A stretch of DNA of 8,918 nt from an uncultured Gammaproteobacteria bacterium (GCA_937926265.1 CALAZS010000007.1:1-8918); one strand, 5' to 3'; positions 1-6,777 are shown, counted from the first letter of the stretch. The notes: generated from the sequence alone by a model not told the origin. Numbers and translations: made by a program.

Positions 1-9
1 AAGCAGTCA

Positions 10-2838
10 ATGAGCAACTACAAGGATACGCTAAATCTTCCAAATACCGGTTTTGCAATGAAGGCCAATCTCGCCAATCGAGAACCTGAAATGCTCAAGG
101 AATGGGAAGCCAATAATTTATACCAGAAAATCCGTCAGGCCTGCGAAGGGCGTCCAAAATACATTTTGCATGACGGTCCTCCCTACGCCAACGGCGAGAT
201 CCACATCGGACATGCCGTCAATAAAATTCTTAAAGATATTATTGTCAAAAGCCAGACCCTGGATGGAAAAGATGCGCCTTACGTGCCTGGTTGGGACTGT
301 CATGGTCTGCCGATTGAATTACAGGTTGAAAAGAAAGTAGGCAAACCGGGTCACAAAGTTAGTGCCGCAGAATTCCGTAAAGCCTGCCGAACCTATGCAA
401 ACAAGCAGGTTGATGGGCAGCGTGAAGACTTTAAACGTCTGGGTGTGCTGGGAGATTGGGACAATCCTTACCTGACCATGCACTACCAACAGGAAGCGGA
501 TATTATCCGTTCACTCGGAAAGATTGCTGCCAATGGTCACCTGCAAAAAGGCTCAAAGCCGGTTCACTGGTGTACAGACTGTGGTTCAGCACTGGCTGAA
601 GCTGAAGTTGAATACAAGGACAAGGAATCATTTGCGATTGATGTACGCTTCAGGGTGGTTGATGAAGATGCTTTCATCAATGCTTGTCACAACATTCCTG
701 AAGGGCATGGTGAAGGACCATTATCGGTTGTCATCTGGACAACAACTCCATGGACACTGCCTGCCAACGAAGCGGTTGCGCTAAACCCAGAACTTGAATA
801 TGCCATCGTACAAACTGACGATGAACGTTTGCTGGTGGCAGAAGGCATGATGAAAGATGTGCTGGGGCGCTGGGGCATCGAAAATTACCGTGTGATTGCT
901 TATGGTCGTGGCGACAGTTTTGAGGGCCAGCAACTGCATCATCCGTTTTATGACAAACAGGTGCCGGTCATTTTAGGTGAACATGTCACGTTGGATGCCG
1001 GTACCGGTGCTGTGCATACTGCACCTGGTCATGGTATGGATGACTATATCGTTGGTGTGCGTTATGACCTGCCGGTTAATAACCCGGTTGGCAGTAACGG
1101 CTGTTTTGTTGACGGTACCGAATTGTTCTCCGGTACGCATGTTTTCCAGGCGAATGAACAGGTTATCAAGGTGTTGCAGGATAACAATGCCTTGATGCAT
1201 GAAGCCAAGATGCAGCACAGCTATCCATGTTGCTGGCGTCACAAAACGCCTATTATTTTCAGGGCAACACCGCAGTGGTTTGTCAGCATGGACAAGCAGG
1301 GTTTGCGTGAAGGCGCACTGCGTGAAATCAAGCAGGTGAAATGGATGCCGGACTGGGGGCAGGCGCGCATAGAAAGCATGGTTGAAAACCGTCCCGACTG
1401 GTGTATCTCACGTCAGCGTACCTGGGGTGTGCCTATAACATTATTCATTGATAAGAACACAGGTGATCTTCATCCCCGCTCGGAAGAACTGGTTGAAGAA
1501 GTTGCCGGCCTGGTTGAGCAGGAAGGTATTGAAGCCTGGTTCAGTCGGGATGCTGATCAGTTGCTTGGTGAAGAAGCAGCTCAATATGAAAAAGTAACTG
1601 ATACGCTTGATGTCTGGTTTGACTCCGGTGTTACTCACAGTTGCGTGCTGGAACATCGCGACGGTCTGTCTTCACCGGCTGATCTATACCTTGAGGGTTC
1701 TGACCAGCATCGTGGCTGGTTCCAGTCTTCATTAATGACCTCTGTCGCAATGAATGACAAGGCGCCTTACAAAGCAGTTCTGACGCACGGTTTTACTGTC
1801 GATGCCGAAGGCAAAAAGATGTCGAAGTCTTTAGGCAACGTGGTTAAGCCGCAAACCGTTTTGAAAACCCTGGGTGCAGATATTATCCGCTTATGGGTCG
1901 CAGCAACTGACTATCGTGGTGAGATGTCGGTATCGGATGAGATTCTCAAACGTAATGCTGATGCTTATCGTCGTATTCGTAACACGGCTCGCTTTCTGTT
2001 ATCCAACTTGAATGGATTTAATCCAGCAACTGACCAGGTCAAGCCTGAAGAGATGCTGGCGCTTGATAACTGGGCAGTTGACCGTGCCTGGTTATTGCAG
2101 AAAGAAATTATTGAGGCTTACCGTGATTTCCAGTTTCACCTGATTTATCAGAAAGTCTTCAACTTCTGTGTTGTGGATCTGGGTGGTTTCTATCTCGATA
2201 TCATTAAAGACCGGCAGTACACAACACAGCAGGACAGCCTGGCGCGCCGCTCATGCCAGACTGCCATGTATCATATTATCGAAGCAATGGTGCGCTGGCT
2301 TGCTCCGGTTTTAAGTTTTACTTCCGAAGAAATCTGGAAACATATTCCAGGCGATAAACCGGAAGGCAGTGCTGATTCGGTTTTCCTGACAACCTGGTAT
2401 CAAGGCTTGACCGGGTTATCGTCCGAACAGTCTTTGGGAAGAGATTACTGGTCAAAAATTCTTGAAGCACGCAGTGTCATAGCCAAGCAGTTGGAACTTG
2501 CCAGAAAGGAAAATGTTATCGGCGGTTCACTTACAGCGGAGCTGGATATTTACTGTAATGATGAATGGCATGCATTATTTGAACAACTTGATGATGAATT
2601 ACGTTTCGTGTTGATCACTTCATATGCAAGATTGCATCCCGAATCTGAAAAACCGGCTGATGCGGTTGATACCGATATTGATGGTTTAAGTATCAGGATT
2701 ACGGCTTCAGGCCATGGTAAGTGTGTGCGTTGCTGGCATTATCGTGAGGATGTAGGACAACATGATGAGCATCCTGAGCTTTGTGGACGTTGTATCGACA
2801 ATGTTGATGGAGATGGTGAGCAGAGAAGGTTCGCTTAA
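10..2838 (+). CDS. ileS: Isoleucyl-tRNA synthetase (class I, zinc-containing)
   Basis: Cytoplasmic enzyme that charges tRNA-Ile with isoleucine using ATP and hydrolyses mischarged Val-tRNA-Ile. The 942-residue product has the usual length of the gammaproteobacterial enzyme. Visible motifs are HDGPPYANG (54-62), the HIGH signature (65-68), the WTTTPWTLPAN segment of the CP1 editing domain (243-253), DVWFDSG (534-540), EGSDQHRGW (562-570, aminoacyl-adenylate site) and KMSKS (603-607). A C-terminal zinc ribbon is formed by Cys905, Cys908, Cys925 and Cys928. The start is chosen because MSNYKDTLNLP aligns with the family N-terminus. Only nine bases lie upstream, so its ribosome binding site is not fully seen. 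TGA at 11-13 overlaps the start in another frame and could end an upstream gene such as ribF, but that gene is outside the window. The stop overlaps the lspA start by one base, indicating co-transcription. Confidence 0.99.
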   Translation: MSNYKDTLNLPNTGFAMKANLANREPEMLKEWEANNLYQKIRQACEGRPKYILHDGPPYANGEIHIGHAVNKILKDIIVKSQTLDGKDAPYVPGWDCHGLPIELQVEKKVGKPGHKVSAAEFRKACRTYANKQVDGQREDFKRLGVLGDWDNPYLTMHYQQEADIIRSLGKIAANGHLQKGSKPVHWCTDCGSALAEAEVEYKDKESFAIDVRFRVVDEDAFINACHNIPEGHGEGPLSVVIWTTTPWTLPANEAVALNPELEYAIVQTDDERLLVAEGMMKDVLGRWGIENYRVIAYGRGDSFEGQQLHHPFYDKQVPVILGEHVTLDAGTGAVHTAPGHGMDDYIVGVRYDLPVNNPVGSNGCFVDGTELFSGTHVFQANEQVIKVLQDNNALMHEAKMQHSYPCCWRHKTPIIFRATPQWFVSMDKQGLREGALREIKQVKWMPDWGQARIESMVENRPDWCISRQRTWGVPITLFIDKNTGDLHPRSEELVEEVAGLVEQEGIEAWFSRDADQLLGEEAAQYEKVTDTLDVWFDSGVTHSCVLEHRDGLSSPADLYLEGSDQHRGWFQSSLMTSVAMNDKAPYKAVLTHGFTVDAEGKKMSKSLGNVVKPQTVLKTLGADIIRLWVAATDYRGEMSVSDEILKRNADAYRRIRNTARFLLSNLNGFNPATDQVKPEEMLALDNWAVDRAWLLQKEIIEAYRDFQFHLIYQKVFNFCVVDLGGFYLDIIKDRQYTTQQDSLARRSCQTAMYHIIEAMVRWLAPVLSFTSEEIWKHIPGDKPEGSADSVFLTTWYQGLTGLSSEQSLGRDYWSKILEARSVIAKQLELARKENVIGGSLTAELDIYCNDEWHALFEQLDDELRFVLITSYARLHPESEKPADAVDTDIDGLSIRITASGHGKCVRCWHYREDVGQHDEHPELCGRCIDNVDGDGEQRRFA

Positions 2839-3311
2839 TGTGGCGCTGGCTCTGGTTATCAGCAATTGTTGTAGTACTTGACCAACTTACCAAGCAATGG
2901 GTTGAAGAAGCTTTCGTGCTTTATGAAAGTTTACCGGTTACCGGTTTTTTCAATCTAACACTGGTCTATAACACCGGGGCCGCTTTCAGCTTTCTTGCGG
3001 ATGCCGGTGGCTGGCAACGCTGGTTCTTCCTGGTTCTGGCCCTGATAATTTGTACCTATCTTGTTTACTGGCTGTTCCAGTTAAAAAAAGAGCAGATTTT
3101 GCTGCCTTTTGCCCTTGCCATGATTATCGGCGGTGCAATCGGAAATGTTATTGACCGCATGCTGCATGGGCATGTGATTGATTTTCTCGATTTCTATTAT
3201 CAGCAATGGCACTGGCCGGCTTTTAACCTGGCTGATAGTGCTATCGTGCTGGGCGTTATCTTGTTTATCTGGGATGCATTTTTTGGAGATAAACAGGAAG
3301 AAAATAATTAA
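2838..3311 (+). CDS. lspA: Lipoprotein signal peptidase (signal peptidase II)
   Basis: Inner-membrane aspartyl protease that removes the signal peptide of diacylglyceryl-modified prolipoproteins just before the lipidated cysteine. The 157-residue length is normal. Family motifs are visible in order: DQLTK (15-19), YNTGAAFS (44-51), GNVIDR (102-107), GHVIDFLDF (111-119) and FNLADSAI (129-136). By comparison with the family the catalytic pair is Asp115 and Asp133. Four hydrophobic segments lie near 3-20, 62-81, 88-106 and 133-149. The start ATG overlaps the ileS stop (TAATG), and a GAGAAGG Shine-Dalgarno at 2823-2829 sits inside the end of ileS, so translation is probably coupled. The gene seems to be the last of its operon, because the next gene has its own promoter-like region. 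Confidence 0.98.
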   Translation: MWRWLWLSAIVVVLDQLTKQWVEEAFVLYESLPVTGFFNLTLVYNTGAAFSFLADAGGWQRWFFLVLALIICTYLVYWLFQLKKEQILLPFALAMIIGGAIGNVIDRMLHGHVIDFLDFYYQQWHWPAFNLADSAIVLGVILFIWDAFFGDKQEENN

Positions 3312-3339
3312 ACTTATCAAAATATAATCAATTATTTTC
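3300..3339. repeat. AT-rich inverted repeat at the end of lspA
   Basis: The arms GAAAATAATT (3300-3309) and AATTATTTTC (3330-3339) are perfect 10-base inverted copies around a 20-base loop. The left arm covers the last lspA codons and the first base of its TAA stop. The right arm ends in TTATTTT. It could be a weak transcription terminator for ileS-lspA, but the stem has only one G-C pair and no clean T-run follows, so an accidental palindrome in AT-rich DNA is equally possible. Confidence 0.3.
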
Positions 3340-3385
3340 CTGAATTGTCACTTTAGGTAACAAAATCACGCCTTTTATCCAGACT

Positions 3386-3399
3386 TTGGCAATAGCCAA
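3386..3399. promoter_or_regulatory. Palindrome TTGGC-N4-GCCAA, candidate operator for dctP
   Basis: A perfect 5+5 dyad (TTGGCAATAGCCAA) lies directly upstream of the proposed -35 of dctP, at a distance where an activator could contact RNA polymerase. It is not followed at once by a T-run (eight Ts start nine bases later), so it is a poor terminator. The regulator is unknown; the operator role is inferred from symmetry and position only. Confidence 0.3.
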
Positions 3400-3401
3400 T
3401 C

Positions 3402-3429
3402 ATTACAATTTTTTTTCAACTGCTATACT
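3402..3429 (+). promoter_or_regulatory. Candidate sigma-70 promoter of dctP
   Basis: An extended -10 element, TGCTATACT (3421-3429), matches TGnTATAAT at all but one hexamer base. ATTACA (3402-3407) is a 4/6 match to the -35 consensus at a 16-base spacing, with a run of eight Ts (3409-3416) in the spacer. Transcription would start near 3436, leaving a leader of about 50 bases before dctP. No sigma-54 -24/-12 pair is seen here, although such promoters are common for DctBD-controlled dct genes. Confidence 0.5.
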
Positions 3430-3479
3430 TTCCGGTTCAACCAAATAAAAAATTAACTATAAATATATTGCTCTTAATC

Positions 3480-3486
3480 GGAGGAG
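3480..3486 (+). promoter_or_regulatory. Strong ribosome binding site of dctP
   Basis: GGAGGAG lies two bases before the ATG at 3489; its GGAG core is five bases from the start. It decides the start against the in-frame TTG at 3468, which lies upstream of this site. It is the strongest Shine-Dalgarno in the window, fitting high production of a periplasmic binding protein. Confidence 0.85.
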
Positions 3487-3488
3487 TT

Positions 3489-4484
3489 ATGAAAAAAACC
3501 ATCTCTTTTGTTGCCCTGTCTGCGGCAATCTTTACATTAAGTTCTCAGGCGATTGCCAATTGTGACCCGGGTGAAATTGTTATCAAGTTCAGCCATGTGA
3601 CCAATACCGACAAGCATCCAAAAGGTATTGCGGCTTCCTTGCTTGAAAAACGTGTCAACGAGGAGATGAATGGTAAGGCCTGTATGCAGGTGTTCCCGAA
3701 CTCAACACTCTACGATGATAAAAAGGTGCTGGAAGCAATGCTCAATGGTGATGTTCAATTGGCAGCGCCATCACTTTCAAAGTTTGAAAAATTTACTAAA
3801 AAGTTCCGTATTTTTGATTTGCCGTTCCTGTTTAAGGATGTTGCTGCAGTTGATGCATTTCAAAATTCAGCTGATGGTGAAAAGCTGAAAAATTCCATGA
3901 AGCGTCGTGGTTTGAAAGGTCTGGCTTTCTGGCATAACGGTATGAAACAGATGTCTGCCAACAAGCCACTGATAATGCCGGAAGATGCCAAAGGTTTGAA
4001 ATTCCGCGTGCAGGCTTCAGACGTGTTGGTTGCGCAGTTTGAGCAGCTTGGTGCTAACCCTCAGAAAATGTCATTCAAAGAAGTCTATGGCGGTCTGCAG
4101 ACTGGCGTTATCGATGGTCAGGAAAATACCTGGTCAAACATCTATGGTAAAAAATTCTTTGAAGTACAGGATGGTGTAACTGAAACCAATCACGGTATTC
4201 TGGACTACCTGGTTGTGACTTCATCAAAATGGTGGGATGAACTGCCAGCGGATGTAAGAGACCAATTGGGAACCATCCTTGCTGAAGTTACCGCTACCCG
4301 TAACGGTGAATCAACCGAGGTGAACCTTGCAAACCGTCAGAAAATTATTGATGCAGGTGGTACTGTGCGCACTCTGACTGACGAACAGCGTCAGGCCTGG
4401 GTTGAAGCAATGAAACCTGTCTGGAAGAAATTCGAAAAAGACATTGGTGCTGATCTGATGTCTGCGGCGATGAATTCCAAGTAA
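3489..4484 (+). CDS. dctP: TRAP transporter periplasmic solute-binding protein, DctP type
   Basis: Binds an organic acid in the periplasm and delivers it to the DctQM permease; C4-dicarboxylates (succinate, malate, fumarate) are the likely substrate by family resemblance. The start at 3489 gives 331 residues, normal for the family. A Sec signal peptide (charged MKK, hydrophobic core 5-17) should be cleaved after AIA at residue 23. Family features are IKFSHV (32-37), FPNSTLYDD (69-77), the FRV segment with Arg173, the conserved carboxylate-binding arginine, and GGLQTGVIDGQENTW (201-215), with Asn213 in the usual substrate-contact segment. The mature protein has only two cysteines, Cys25 and Cys65, which could form a disulfide. 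It is first of the dctP-dctQ-dctM set and is separated from dctQ by hairpins that could favour its higher expression. The exact substrate is not proven. Confidence 0.95.
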   Translation: MKKTISFVALSAAIFTLSSQAIANCDPGEIVIKFSHVTNTDKHPKGIAASLLEKRVNEEMNGKACMQVFPNSTLYDDKKVLEAMLNGDVQLAAPSLSKFEKFTKKFRIFDLPFLFKDVAAVDAFQNSADGEKLKNSMKRRGLKGLAFWHNGMKQMSANKPLIMPEDAKGLKFRVQASDVLVAQFEQLGANPQKMSFKEVYGGLQTGVIDGQENTWSNIYGKKFFEVQDGVTETNHGILDYLVVTSSKWWDELPADVRDQLGTILAEVTATRNGESTEVNLANRQKIIDAGGTVRTLTDEQRQAWVEAMKPVWKKFEKDIGADLMSAAMNSK

Positions 4485-4493
4485 GAAGTCTTT

Positions 4494-4531
4494 TCTATTT
4501 AAGCTATTATTTCTCTATTAAAGCTATTATT
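4494..4531 (+). repeat. Two-copy AT-rich tandem repeat downstream of dctP
   Basis: Two 18-base units beginning TCTATT and sharing AAGCTATTATT occur at 4494-4511 and 4514-4531. They differ at one base and have a 20-base period. They fill the space between the dctP stop and the first GC hairpin. A function is not evident; they could be a slippage duplication or a small binding-site array. Confidence 0.6.
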
Positions 4532-4536
4532 AAGTC

Positions 4537-4556
4537 ATCCCCGCGAAAGCGGGGAT
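4537..4556 (+). other. Perfect GC hairpin with GAAA tetraloop after dctP
   Basis: An 8-base-pair perfect stem (ATCCCCGC with GCGGGGAT) closes a GAAA loop of the very stable GNRA class. No T-run follows (next bases are CCAACTT), so it is not a classical intrinsic terminator. In the mRNA it would stand 52 bases after the dctP stop and could block 3'-to-5' decay or partly attenuate reading into dctQM. Confidence 0.7.
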
Positions 4557-4591
4557 CCAACTTAAACAGCTTTATAAACAGCATTTAATAG

Positions 4592-4611
4592 ACTCCCGCT
4601 TTTGCGAGAGT
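4592..4611 (+). other. Second, imperfect hairpin upstream of dctQ
   Basis: ACTCCCGC (4592-4599) pairs with GCGAGAGT (4604-4611) around a TTTT loop, with one C-A mismatch in the eight-pair stem. It is the inverted, partly degraded partner of the hairpin at 4537-4556. It ends 37 bases before the dctQ start, and no T-run follows. Confidence 0.6.
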
Positions 4612-4648
4612 GGCAACTTAACTAAATTTCTAATTTATAAAAATTACA

Positions 4649-5305
4649 ATGTCCTCAAAACTTTCTTCTTTCATAGATCAAATAGAAGAAACATCAATTG
4701 CCATTTGCCTGGCATTGATGACGTTGGTTACTTTTGCCAATGTTGTTGCCCGTTACTTATTCGAATCCAATATTCTCTGGGCCCTTGAAATTACCGTTTT
4801 TCTGTTTGCATGGCTGGTGCTGATGGGGATGTCCTACGGTGTCAAAAAGCACGTGCATATCGGCGTTGATGTTTTCATAAACCGCCTGTCACCTTTTGGA
4901 AAGAAGATTGCCGCATTACTTGCCGTAGGCGCTTCGCTGGCATTTTCCATTATGTTGCTGATCGGTTCATGGGATTACTGGTACCCGTTTGCGACTGAAC
5001 GCGCCTGGTTGGAAACAGAAGATATCCCAATGCCGGAAATACTGCAGTTCATGTCGAACTGGTTAAACGAAGGCGAGCGCTATGAAAATGTTCCCAGAAT
5101 GATTCCTTATCTTGCCCTGCCTTTAGGGGTGGCCTTGATGACGTTCCGGTTTCTGCAGATTGGCTGGCGGGTAGCAACCGGTCAGCTGGACATGATTATT
5201 GCCAGTCACGAAGCCGAGGTTGAAGCCGAAGCACATATGATCGATATGCCCAAGTCAATGGATGCCGGATTAACGGATGTCAGGCCAGGGGACGACAGGA
5301 AATAG
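4649..5305 (+). CDS. dctQ: TRAP transporter small membrane subunit, DctQ type
   Basis: Small integral inner-membrane subunit that pairs with DctM and helps dock the loaded DctP. The 218-residue product has four hydrophobic segments near 17-36, 43-63, 85-107 and 151-172. The family pattern is visible around TM2: WALEITVFLFAW (44-55) and GVKKHVHIGVD (64-74). A loop of about 40 residues between TM3 and TM4 carries acidic and aromatic residues and ends in EGERYENVPRMIPY; similar loops occur in other DctQ proteins of succinate-type systems. The C-terminal tail (from about 175) is polar and rich in acidic residues. The ATG at 4649 is the only reasonable start: an in-frame stop at 4631 lies just upstream and the next Met falls inside TM1. 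No Shine-Dalgarno is seen before it. dctM begins two bases after its stop. Confidence 0.95.
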   Translation: MSSKLSSFIDQIEETSIAICLALMTLVTFANVVARYLFESNILWALEITVFLFAWLVLMGMSYGVKKHVHIGVDVFINRLSPFGKKIAALLAVGASLAFSIMLLIGSWDYWYPFATERAWLETEDIPMPEILQFMSNWLNEGERYENVPRMIPYLALPLGVALMTFRFLQIGWRVATGQLDMIIASHEAEVEAEAHMIDMPKSMDAGLTDVRPGDDRK

Positions 5306-5307
5306 GC

Positions 5308-6675
5308 ATGGAAATAGCGATCTTATTCTTAATGGTGATAGGTCTGATGTTTATTGGTGTGCCTATTGCCATATCTCTGGGGCTTTCCAGTATCCTGTTT
5401 TTAATGATTTTCTCTGAGCATTCTTCTTTGGCGTCTGTTGCTCAGACATTGTTCTCGGCTTTTGAAGGTCACTACACGTTACTGGCCATTCCTTTCTTTA
5501 TACTGGCTTCCACCTTTATGTCCACCGGTGGTGTTGCGAAAAGAATCATCCGCTTTGCGATAGCCATTGTTGGCTCATTCAGGGGTGGCCTGGCGATGGC
5601 TTCGGTGTTTGCCTGTATGTTGTTTGCTGCCTTGTCAGGTTCTTCACCTGCAACGGTTGTTGCCATCGGAAGTATTGTTATAGCCGGCATGATCAGTGTC
5701 GGTTACACCAAGGAGTTTGCGGCCGGGGTAATCACCAATGCCGGTACCCTGGGTATTCTGATTCCGCCTTCGATTGTCATGGTGGTCTATGCGGCAGCGA
5801 CGGATGTCTCGGTCGGCAGAATGTTCCTCGGTGGTGTTATTCCGGGTTTGATGGCCGGTATCATGCTGATGATAGCGATCTATATTGTTGCCAGAATCAA
5901 AGGTCTTCCTTCACAGCCATGGGCAGGCTGGGGTGAAGTGTTTGCTGCAGCGCGCGATGCCAGCTGGGGGCTGTTACTTATCGTCATTATTCTTGGTGGT
6001 ATCTATGGCGGTATTTTTACGCCAACAGAAGCGGCAGCAGTCGCAGCAGTCTACGCATTTTTGATTGCCAATTTTATTTACCAGGACATGGGGCCATTTA
6101 AAGAGTCAGGTAAAAAAGGCCTATGGCTTATCTGGCGGGCAATGTCTGTAATGTGGCACCCGGATACCAAGCGCAGCCTTTTTGAAGCAGGCAAGCTGAC
6201 CATCATGCTGATGTTTATCATTGCCAATGCATTGATTTTGAAACATGTGCTCACGGAAGAGCGTGTTCCTCAAATGATAACTGAAGCACTGTTAGCTTCC
6301 GGCTTTGGTCCCATCATGTTCCTGATCATGGTGAATGTTCTGCTGCTGATTGGCGGTCAGTTCATGGAGCCATCAGGGTTACTTATTATCGTTGCCCCAC
6401 TGGTATTCCCGATTGCCATTGCCCTGGGTATTGATCCGATTCACCTGGGTATCATGATGGTGGTAAACATGGAAATCGGCATGATAACGCCTCCAGTGGG
6501 ACTTAACCTGTTTGTCACCTCGGGGGTTGCCAAAATGTCGATGCTTGATGTTGTTAAAGCGGCAGCGCCCTGGTTGGGTATCATGTTCATCTTCCTGATT
6601 ATCGTCACCTACGTACCTGCTGTTTCCACCTGGTTACCTACCCTGCTGATGGGACCTGAAACCATCACCTTCTGA
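5308..6675 (+). CDS. dctM: TRAP transporter large membrane subunit, DctM type
   Basis: Large inner-membrane subunit of the TRAP permease; it moves the substrate, normally driven by a sodium gradient (ion-transporter family). The 455-residue protein is hydrophobic throughout, with about a dozen membrane segments. Family motifs include SGSSPATVVAIG (110-121), GTLGILIPPS (146-155), GIFTPTEAAAVAA (235-247) and MEIGMITPPVGLN (388-400); the repeated serine/glycine and PP loops are the two pseudo-symmetrical ion and substrate regions. It is somewhat longer than the usual 425-430 residues because of a polar, tryptophan-containing loop at about 258-292. An AGGA at 5297-5300, inside the end of dctQ, serves the ATG at 5308, and the two-base gap points to coupled translation. 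The gene ends in tandem stops (TGA TAG). A weak 7-pair hairpin (6676-6682 with 6691-6697) follows, without a T-tract. Confidence 0.97.
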   Translation: MEIAILFLMVIGLMFIGVPIAISLGLSSILFLMIFSEHSSLASVAQTLFSAFEGHYTLLAIPFFILASTFMSTGGVAKRIIRFAIAIVGSFRGGLAMASVFACMLFAALSGSSPATVVAIGSIVIAGMISVGYTKEFAAGVITNAGTLGILIPPSIVMVVYAAATDVSVGRMFLGGVIPGLMAGIMLMIAIYIVARIKGLPSQPWAGWGEVFAAARDASWGLLLIVIILGGIYGGIFTPTEAAAVAAVYAFLIANFIYQDMGPFKESGKKGLWLIWRAMSVMWHPDTKRSLFEAGKLTIMLMFIIANALILKHVLTEERVPQMITEALLASGFGPIMFLIMVNVLLLIGGQFMEPSGLLIIVAPLVFPIAIALGIDPIHLGIMMVVNMEIGMITPPVGLNLFVTSGVAKMSMLDVVKAAAPWLGIMFIFLIIVTYVPAVSTWLPTLLMGPETITF

Positions 6676-6716
6676 TAGAACCCTGATACTGGTTTTACAT
6701 TCATTTAGTTGAGCTG

Positions 6717-6732
6717 AGTCAAGTAATTGACT
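6717..6732. promoter_or_regulatory. Palindrome AGTCAA-N4-TTGACT over the -35 of the PhnD-like gene
   Basis: Perfect 6+6 inverted repeat with a four-base spacer. Its right arm is the TTGACT proposed as the -35 hexamer, so a bound dimeric regulator would compete with RNA polymerase. Operator function is inferred from symmetry and position only. Confidence 0.35.
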
Positions 6733-6757
6733 TTGAATTATCCGGATTAGTGATAAT
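6727..6757 (+). promoter_or_regulatory. Candidate promoter of the PhnD-like/kinase unit
   Basis: TTGACT (6727-6732, 5/6 to -35 consensus) and GATAAT (6752-6757, 5/6 to -10 consensus) are separated by 19 bases, two more than ideal. The start would be near 6764, about 30 bases before the ATG at 6793. The non-ideal spacing suggests a weak or activator-dependent promoter, or one read as TGATAA with 18 bases. Confidence 0.4.
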
Positions 6758-6777
6758 CTTTGCGATATAAAACAGCA

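Larger units (their letters stand above)
4534..4614. repeat. MITE-like palindromic intergenic element with inverted termini
   Basis: The terminal 26-base segments 4534-4559 and 4589-4614 are inverted copies of each other, matching at 18 of 26 positions; all eight differences are transitions. Each end is itself a hairpin (stem bases CCCCGC/GCGGGG around GAAA on the left, a degraded copy on the right). The left end, with a GTCATCCCCGCGAAAGCG core, resembles the dispersed GTCATTCCCGCGAAAGCGGG intergenic repeats of many proteobacteria, often found as facing pairs. No transposase or open reading frame lies inside, so any mobility would need help from elsewhere. It lies in the dctP-dctQ spacer and would be in the mRNA. 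Confidence 0.65.

Noticed and set aside
973..1242. Antisense 89-codon open frame within ileS
   Set aside because: The sense strand here encodes the conserved IleS editing and catalytic region; the antisense frame is a by-product.
3386..3402. Sigma-54 promoter upstream of dctP
   Set aside because: A TGGC is present, but the GC of the -12 element is missing at the required distance (TC at 3400-3401).
3468..3488. TTG start of dctP at 3468, adding seven residues
   Set aside because: The Shine-Dalgarno at 3480-3486 lies inside that extension, and the ATG at 3489 begins a classical MKK signal peptide.
4494..4614. CRISPR-like or transposase-bearing element in the dctP-dctQ spacer
   Set aside because: Only two short repeats with no spacers of constant size, no cas or transposase gene, and inverted rather than direct hairpin copies.
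6676..6697. Intrinsic terminator after dctM
   Set aside because: The stem has seven pairs including one G-U and an eight-base loop, with no T-run after it; too weak to call.
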